Positions 60,268-64,000 of a stretch of 64,000 bases of DNA are shown piece by piece. The DNA is from Nonomuraea helvata. Its GTDB lineage: Bacteria; Actinomycetota; Actinomycetes; Streptosporangiales; Streptosporangiaceae. The position numbers and the translations under genes were made by a program. Position 1 is the first letter of the stretch. The number at the start of each line of letters is the position of its first letter. The notes under the pieces were generated by a model. It ran no database searches and was not told the DNA's origin. It worked only from the letters and a program-made list of their open reading frames with translations. The DNA is taken from positions 1,984,001 through 2,048,000 of the forward strand of contig NZ_BAAAXV010000001.1 of assembly GCF_039535785.1 (NCBI RefSeq), read 5' to 3'.

Positions 60268-60888
60268 TCAGCCACGGCGCCGTACCAGGCCCAGATCCAG
60301 GGCGGCCAGCACGGCCGAGGTGCGGTCGGAGACGCCCAGCTTGCCGAAGACCCGCAGCAGGTACGTCTTGACCGTGGCCTCCCCGATGTACAGCCGCCTG
60401 CCGATCTCCGCGTTCGTGAGCCCCTCCGCCACCAGCTCCAGGACCTCCCGCTCGCGGGCCGACAGCACGGGCACCCCGGGCGCGGCCCGCCGGTCGGCCA
60501 GCCGCGCGGCGACCGAGGGTGAGAGCACCCTCTCGCCGCGGGCCGCCGCCCGCACGGCGCGCGCAAGGTCGGCCCGTGACACGTCCTTGAGCAGGTATCC
60601 GGCCGCCCCGGCCGACACCGCCCGCAGGATCTCGCCGTCGTCCTCGTACGTCGTCAGCACGACCACCCGCTGAGCGGGCCCGAGCCGCCCGATGGCGCCG
60701 ATCCCGTCGCCGCCCGGCATGCGCAGGTCCATGAGGATCACGTCGGGCCGTAACCGGGGCACGACCGCCACGGCCTCGTCCGCCGACCCTGCCTCGCCGA
60801 CGACCTCGATGTCCGGCTCGGCCTGGAGCATCCCCCGCAGCCCCTCGCGCACGACGGGGTGGTCGTCCACGATCATCACCCTGAGCAC
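60268..60888 (-). CDS. NarL/LuxR-type response regulator
   Basis: 206 aa from GTG 60888 (GGAG five bases upstream), which overlaps the kinase gene by 13 bases. Receiver domain: VMIVDDHPVVREGL, phospho-acceptor Asp54 in ILMDLRMPGGDG, switch Thr in VVLTTYEDD and Lys in GYLLKDVSRADL. C-terminal LuxR HTH: LSAREREVLELVAEGLTNAE then IGRRLYIGEATVKTYLLRVF. A transcription factor activated by the adjacent kinase. The longer upstream frame is antisense-type extension inside the kinase gene. Confidence 0.95.
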   Translation of the reverse strand: MLRVMIVDDHPVVREGLRGMLQAEPDIEVVGEAGSADEAVAVVPRLRPDVILMDLRMPGGDGIGAIGRLGPAQRVVVLTTYEDDGEILRAVSAGAAGYLLKDVSRADLARAVRAAARGERVLSPSVAARLADRRAAPGVPVLSAREREVLELVAEGLTNAEIGRRLYIGEATVKTYLLRVFGKLGVSDRTSAVLAALDLGLVRRRG

Positions 60889-62018
60889 GGCAGCTCCACC
60901 GCGACCGTGGTGCCCTCGCCCGGGCAGCCGGTGACCTGTATGGTGCCGCCGAGCCGCGCCACCCGGTTGCGCATGGCGCGCAGGCCGTACCCGTCGCGGA
61001 CGGCCGAGGGGTCGAAGCCGCAACCGTCGTCGCTGATCGACATGCGCACGGCCGAGCCGGGGACCTGCTCGAGCTCCAGCCGCACGGTGCGGGCGCGGGC
61101 GTGCTTGCGCACGTTGGCCAGCCCTTCCTGGGCGGCCCGCACCAGCACCTCCTCCACGGGGCGCGGCACGCCGACGTCCCCCGTGACGGTCATCTCCACC
61201 GGCAGCTCGAACCCCCTGGCCAGCCGGCCCAGCGCCTCCTCCAGCGAGGCGCCCTCCAGCGCGGGCGGCGCCAGGGCGGCGATGAGCGCGCGGGTCTCGG
61301 CGAGGTTCTCCTTGGCGGTCTGCGCGGCCCGCGCGACGTGCGGGTCGCGCCCGTCCCCGGCCGCCTGCAGCAGCATGAGGATGCTCGCGAACCCCTGGGC
61401 CAGCGTGTCGTGGATGTCACCGGCCAGCCGCTCGCGTTCGGCCAGGATCCCCGCCTCCTTGCTCACCTCGGCCAGCTCCTCCCGGGTGCGGTCGAGCTCC
61501 TCGATCAGCCGGGCCCGCCCGGTGTTCTGCCGCGCGAGCCGGTCGATGAAGATCCCCAGCAGCGAGTTGGCCGACAGGCCGATGACGATCGCCACCGTGA
61601 TCAGCAGCGGATGCGCTCCGTTCTCCGCCATCAGCTGGATCGCGGGACCGGCGAACATGGCGACCATCACGGCCACCGCCCGTGCCGCCCGCAACGCCAT
61701 GAACGTCATGGGGATCAGCGCCGACAGCGCGACGGCGGACTCCGGCGCGACCAGGTAGGCCGCGGTGAACAGGACGAGCATCGCGGCGACGTGCCACCAG
61801 CCCTCCTTGATGGGCGCGACGGGCGCCCGCACCGCCTTGTGCCCCCACACCGCGTATGAGGCCGTGATCAGGAGCAGCAGGACGATGGCGACGGGCGCCC
61901 CGCCGTCCACCACGATGGCGACGATGGTCGCCACCAGCACGATCGCGAAGTACGCGTCCCAGAAGGGGTAGGAGCGTAACCAGGCGTTCTCCGCCCGCGG
62001 GTCCACGGGACCACCCAT
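60876..62018 (-). CDS. NarL-type (HisKA_3) sensor histidine kinase
   Basis: 380 aa from ATG 62018. Five or six TM helices in the first 170 residues (DAYFAIVLVATIVAIVVDGG ... GHKAVRAP ... MLVLFTAAYLVAPES), with little periplasmic sequence, suggesting a signal sensed within the membrane. A coiled-coil linker (LIEELDRTREELAEVSKEAG) leads to the phospho-His in RLAGDIHDTLAQGF. The HATPase_c domain has VLVRAAQEGLANVRKHARAR, ISDDGCGFDPS and GYGLRAMRNRV. It pairs with the overlapping response regulator. Confidence 0.94.
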   Translation of the reverse strand: MGGPVDPRAENAWLRSYPFWDAYFAIVLVATIVAIVVDGGAPVAIVLLLLITASYAVWGHKAVRAPVAPIKEGWWHVAAMLVLFTAAYLVAPESAVALSALIPMTFMALRAARAVAVMVAMFAGPAIQLMAENGAHPLLITVAIVIGLSANSLLGIFIDRLARQNTGRARLIEELDRTREELAEVSKEAGILAERERLAGDIHDTLAQGFASILMLLQAAGDGRDPHVARAAQTAKENLAETRALIAALAPPALEGASLEEALGRLARGFELPVEMTVTGDVGVPRPVEEVLVRAAQEGLANVRKHARARTVRLELEQVPGSAVRMSISDDGCGFDPSAVRDGYGLRAMRNRVARLGGTIQVTGCPGEGTTVAVELPCSG

Positions 62019-62096
62019 GAACCGGGATTTTACCGGGGGGACGTGTCCACCGATCAGTGGATACAACCGGACCCTCATCCGCGTGATGGTGTCGGT

Positions 62097-62279
62097 ATGA
62101 ACCAGAACACCTATCGACGCCTGATGCTCATCCTCACCATCGCCTACGGCGTCCTGATCGCCGCGCTCGCGATGCTCGGGCTCGGCAACCTCGGCCTCGT
62201 GGCCATCGTCGGCGGGCTCGTCGTGGGCCTCGGCTGGGCGCTCACCGCCGTCGTCGCCAAGCGCGGCCCCACCCCCTGA
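62097..62279 (+). CDS. small two-helix membrane protein
   Basis: 60 aa from ATG 62097. Two hydrophobic helices (LMLILTIAYGVLIAALAML; LVAIVGGLVVGLGWALTAVV) joined by GLGNLG, with a basic tail KRGPTP. It is divergent from the histidine kinase, 78 bp apart, so it may be a target of the two-component system. No family recognised. Confidence 0.65.
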   Translation: MNQNTYRRLMLILTIAYGVLIAALAMLGLGNLGLVAIVGGLVVGLGWALTAVVAKRGPTP

Positions 62280-62316
62280 CCTCTCGATCGGCCCATGATG
62301 ACGGGATCTGATCGGG

Positions 62317-63381
62317 TCAGTGGCAGAGGGCCGACCGGGCGGTGTCTCTGACGATCTCGGCCACGCGGCAGGCGGCTTGCTCCAGTTCAGGCTGCACCTT
62401 CTCCACCTCCGCCGACCCTATCTCTCCCTCCGCGTACGGCAGGCTCCGCACTCGTTCCATCCGCAGGTACGTCGGCGGGTGCGTGTCGTCCACGCGGGTC
62501 TTCTCCTCGCGGGCGGCCTGGCGACGGCGTTCGAGCTCCTCGTCCGGGACCGCGGCCACACTTGCCTGCAGTTGGTCCCACAGGTCCGATGCCCCCAAGA
62601 GGACCGCGCTCGGCTCCAGGAAATTCCTGGCCGAGGGGGCGCGGGTGGTCAGCACATCAAGCACCGAGGCCATGGCCCGGGAGCCCGCCACGCGCGCGCC
62701 CAGCTCGTCAGCCCGGTATTCGGCACGCTGCGACGAGCGGTACAGCAGGAGCTCCAACGCGAAGATGAGTGCCCGTACGGGAAGACCGGCCAGCACCAGC
62801 AGGGCCTGTGCGAAGAGACGGTCCAGACCATCGTCCTGATGCCAGTCGAACCTCGTCACCCCGCGCAGTTCCCTGAGGGAGTCCAGCGCGGTGCCCACGA
62901 AGAGCCCGTGCCTGGAGTCGCCGTTGCTGGAGTGGGCCATCTCATGCGCGAGAACCGCGATGCGCTCCTGCGGTGTGAGGATCAGCCAGAGCGGATAGCC
63001 GATCATGACCAGGCGCCGGCGCCGCCATCCATAGGTGCCGAACGCCGCGTTCACCGTACCGTCGAGGGCCACGGCGTCGGCTCTCGGCGCTCCCACCCCG
63101 GCGCCGATCCGGTCGAGGAGAGCGTACAGATTCGGGGCCTCCTCGCGCGTCAGGGGCTGAACGTCGGCGGGGAAGCGGGGGACGCGGGGGCGGACCAGCC
63201 ACGCCAGGCCGAGGGCCACGACGCCGAGGAAGAAGGCGAAGATCGTCATGCGGGACAGCAGGTACCCGCCGGCGACGAGGAAGGCCGGGCCAAGGAAGTG
63301 GACCAGGCAGGCCAGGGCGTAGGAGGCGATGCGTGCCAGGCCTGCGGATAAGCCGGGCGCTGAGCGTGATTCAGAGGACAC
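62317..63381 (-). CDS. M48-type membrane zinc metalloprotease
   Basis: 354 aa from GTG 63381. Two hydrophobic helices near the N-terminus (YALACLVHFLGPAFLVAGGY; IFAFFLGVVALGLAWLV). The zinc motif HExxH is in VLAHEMAHSSNGDSRHG, and the third ligand Glu is in SQRAEYRADELGARVAGSRA, as in HtpX/Ste24-like M48 peptidases. A long helical C-terminus (RRRQAAREEKTRVDDTHPPT) follows. It probably degrades membrane or stress-damaged proteins. Single gene. Confidence 0.9.
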   Translation of the reverse strand: MSSESRSAPGLSAGLARIASYALACLVHFLGPAFLVAGGYLLSRMTIFAFFLGVVALGLAWLVRPRVPRFPADVQPLTREEAPNLYALLDRIGAGVGAPRADAVALDGTVNAAFGTYGWRRRRLVMIGYPLWLILTPQERIAVLAHEMAHSSNGDSRHGLFVGTALDSLRELRGVTRFDWHQDDGLDRLFAQALLVLAGLPVRALIFALELLLYRSSQRAEYRADELGARVAGSRAMASVLDVLTTRAPSARNFLEPSAVLLGASDLWDQLQASVAAVPDEELERRRQAAREEKTRVDDTHPPTYLRMERVRSLPYAEGEIGSAEVEKVQPELEQAACRVAEIVRDTARSALCH

Positions 63382-63467
63382 GACACAGCAACGTGCCAGA
63401 GCGCGGACACGCCAGGGTCACGATTCAGGGCCAACGCCCGGGCGTCCCCGAATGGCTCCCGGAACGA

Positions 63468-63507
63468 CTCAGGCCCCCGGTCCTTGATCTAGGACCGCGG
63501 GCCTGAG
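63468..63507. terminator. 17-bp stem hairpin next to the tRNA fragment
   Basis: CTCAGGCCCCCGGTCCT (63468-63484) pairs with AGGACCGCGGGCCTGAG (63491-63507) with one mismatch and a 6-nt loop. Read on the minus strand it follows the tRNA 3'-end fragment, as a tRNA terminator would. Confidence 0.7.
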
Positions 63508-63525
63508 CCATCTTGTTCGAGCGAA

Positions 63526-63548
63526 GCTCCCGCGATAGGACTCGAACC
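63526..63548 (-). other. tRNA 3'-end fragment, probable att site
   Basis: On the minus strand the sequence GGTTCGAGTCCTATCGCGGG then AGC has the T-loop TTCGAGTC and the acceptor 3' strand of a tRNA. The 5' T-stem, anticodon arm and 5' acceptor strand are missing, so it is not a functional gene. A 3' tRNA fragment followed by a terminator on its chromosomal side is what tRNA-directed integration leaves. The tRNA identity cannot be told. Confidence 0.55.
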
Positions 63549-63719
63549 AGCTTCTCAATGTTTGGATCAGTTCATGTCGGTCTGGATACGCGGCCAGCCC
63601 AGCCACTCAAGTCCAGATCCGTTCGGACCTGTTCATGTGGCCTGGCTCCCGCCTTGGCTCCCCTGCGGATGCTCAGCCAATCACGGCCCCTCGCGCAGGG
63701 ATAACTCATCTATGCGTCG

Positions 63720-63737
63720 ATGAACATCGATGTTCAT
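63720..63737. promoter_or_regulatory. 18-bp perfect palindrome ATGAACATCGATGTTCAT
   Basis: Exact inverted repeat without spacer, 38 bp upstream of the GTG of the edge gene. Its size and position fit a repressor operator, perhaps of an element-encoded regulator. Confidence 0.55.
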
Positions 63738-63774
63738 GCTCCAATCAGGGTGCATGTAGGTCACACTAGTACCT

Positions 63775-64000
63775 GTGAGTTGGACACTGGGGCTTGAGTA
63801 CTTGAAAGTACTTGTATGGCCTGCAATTACTTGTATTGCAATAGTCCTATTCAGAAAGCCTCTCCATGGGCTCATTGGGCGCATATCTAAAGTCGGCGCA
63901 GCTGGTGCCGAGGTAGAATTCACCCAAGCCGAAGAGATACTAAAACAGGCCGATGAAACGATAGAGGCAATTGAAAACAAGAGCGAAACAGGAACTTCCG
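63775..64000 (+). CDS. membrane-anchored protein, 3' partial
   Basis: From GTG 63775 to the window edge, 75 codons: an N-terminal TM helix (YLKVLVWPAITCIAIVLFRK) followed by PLHGLIGRISKVGAAGAEVE then FTQAEEILKQADETIEAIEN, a likely coiled coil. Clearly coding, but AT-richer than any gene to the left, with codons such as ATA, AAA and CTA that the other genes avoid. No strong ribosome site is seen. It fits cargo of an integrated mobile element; function unknown. Confidence 0.6.
   Translation, partial: MSWTLGLEYLKVLVWPAITCIAIVLFRKPLHGLIGRISKVGAAGAEVEFTQAEEILKQADETIEAIENKSETGTS

Noticed and set aside
63520..63600. complete tRNA gene on the minus strand
   Set aside because: Only T-loop and 3' acceptor strand are present; no matching 5' acceptor, D-arm or anticodon arm within 90 bp.

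Overview
The window is a high-GC actinobacterial chromosome segment. Codon third positions are almost all G or C, GTG and TTG starts are common, many stop/start pairs overlap as ATGA or GTGA, and the gene content (indolepyruvate oxidoreductase, caspase-NACHT-WD40 protein, secreted xylan- and arabinan-active enzymes, bacterial nitric oxide synthase, many TetR/LacI/LysR/WYL regulators) is typical of large-genome filamentous actinomycetes. A Nonomuraea- or Streptosporangiaceae-like source is my inference, not something the sequence proves. There are no rRNA genes, no complete tRNA and no CRISPR array.

Layout. 0-3 kb: a MacB-type export operon (adaptor, ATPase, permease). 3.0-3.7 kb: gene debris, including an ISKra4-like transposase tail. 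3.7-6.4 kb: two secreted proteins. 6.7-11.8 kb: acyl-CoA dehydrogenase and fused indolepyruvate ferredoxin oxidoreductase, divergent from an Lrp/AsnC regulator. 11.8-16.5 kb: an LPXTG-like surface protein, a methyltransferase, a CBM2-like fragment, a C39-like secreted peptidase and a truncated gene. 16.6-25.3 kb: an accessory zone of regulators (LacI, WYL, LysR), hydrolases, an SDR and a lipoprotein, with many broken genes and a partial duplicate of the LacI gene. 25.4-29.6 kb: a large GH10 xylanase, a gutted pectate lyase and two IS200/IS605-like end hairpins. 29.6-35.0 kb: a caspase-NACHT-WD40 protein translationally coupled to a lipase-like hydrolase that carries a frameshift in a G7 run. 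35.1-39.8 kb: a two-gene glycoside hydrolase operon behind a LacI-type operator.

40-45 kb: a Tat lipoprotein derived from an intradiol dioxygenase that has lost its catalytic core, a TetM/OtrA-type GTPase and an APC permease. 45.0-48.7 kb: a four-gene operon of TetR, a PEP-synthase/rifampin-phosphotransferase-like enzyme, a small ORF and an XRE regulator. 48.8-53.8 kb: a 1650-residue TPR protein. 53.9-60 kb: small membrane and lipoproteins (including a 27-residue ORF), a D-cysteine desulfhydrase-like enzyme, galactokinase, nitric oxide synthase and enoyl-CoA hydratase. 60.2-63.4 kb: a NarL-type two-component system and an M48-type protease. 63.5-64 kb: a tRNA 3'-end fragment, an 18-bp palindrome and AT-rich DNA with the start of a membrane protein, which looks like the edge of an integrated element.

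Three themes stand out. First, plant-polymer degradation: GH10, GH43, an (alpha/alpha)6-type hydrolase, and pectate lyase and CBM2 remnants, with recurring GAAA-n-TTTC dyads upstream. Second, a STAND/caspase conflict module whose putative effector is out of frame. Third, an unusual density of broken genes around the regulators, pointing to a region in active decay and rearrangement.
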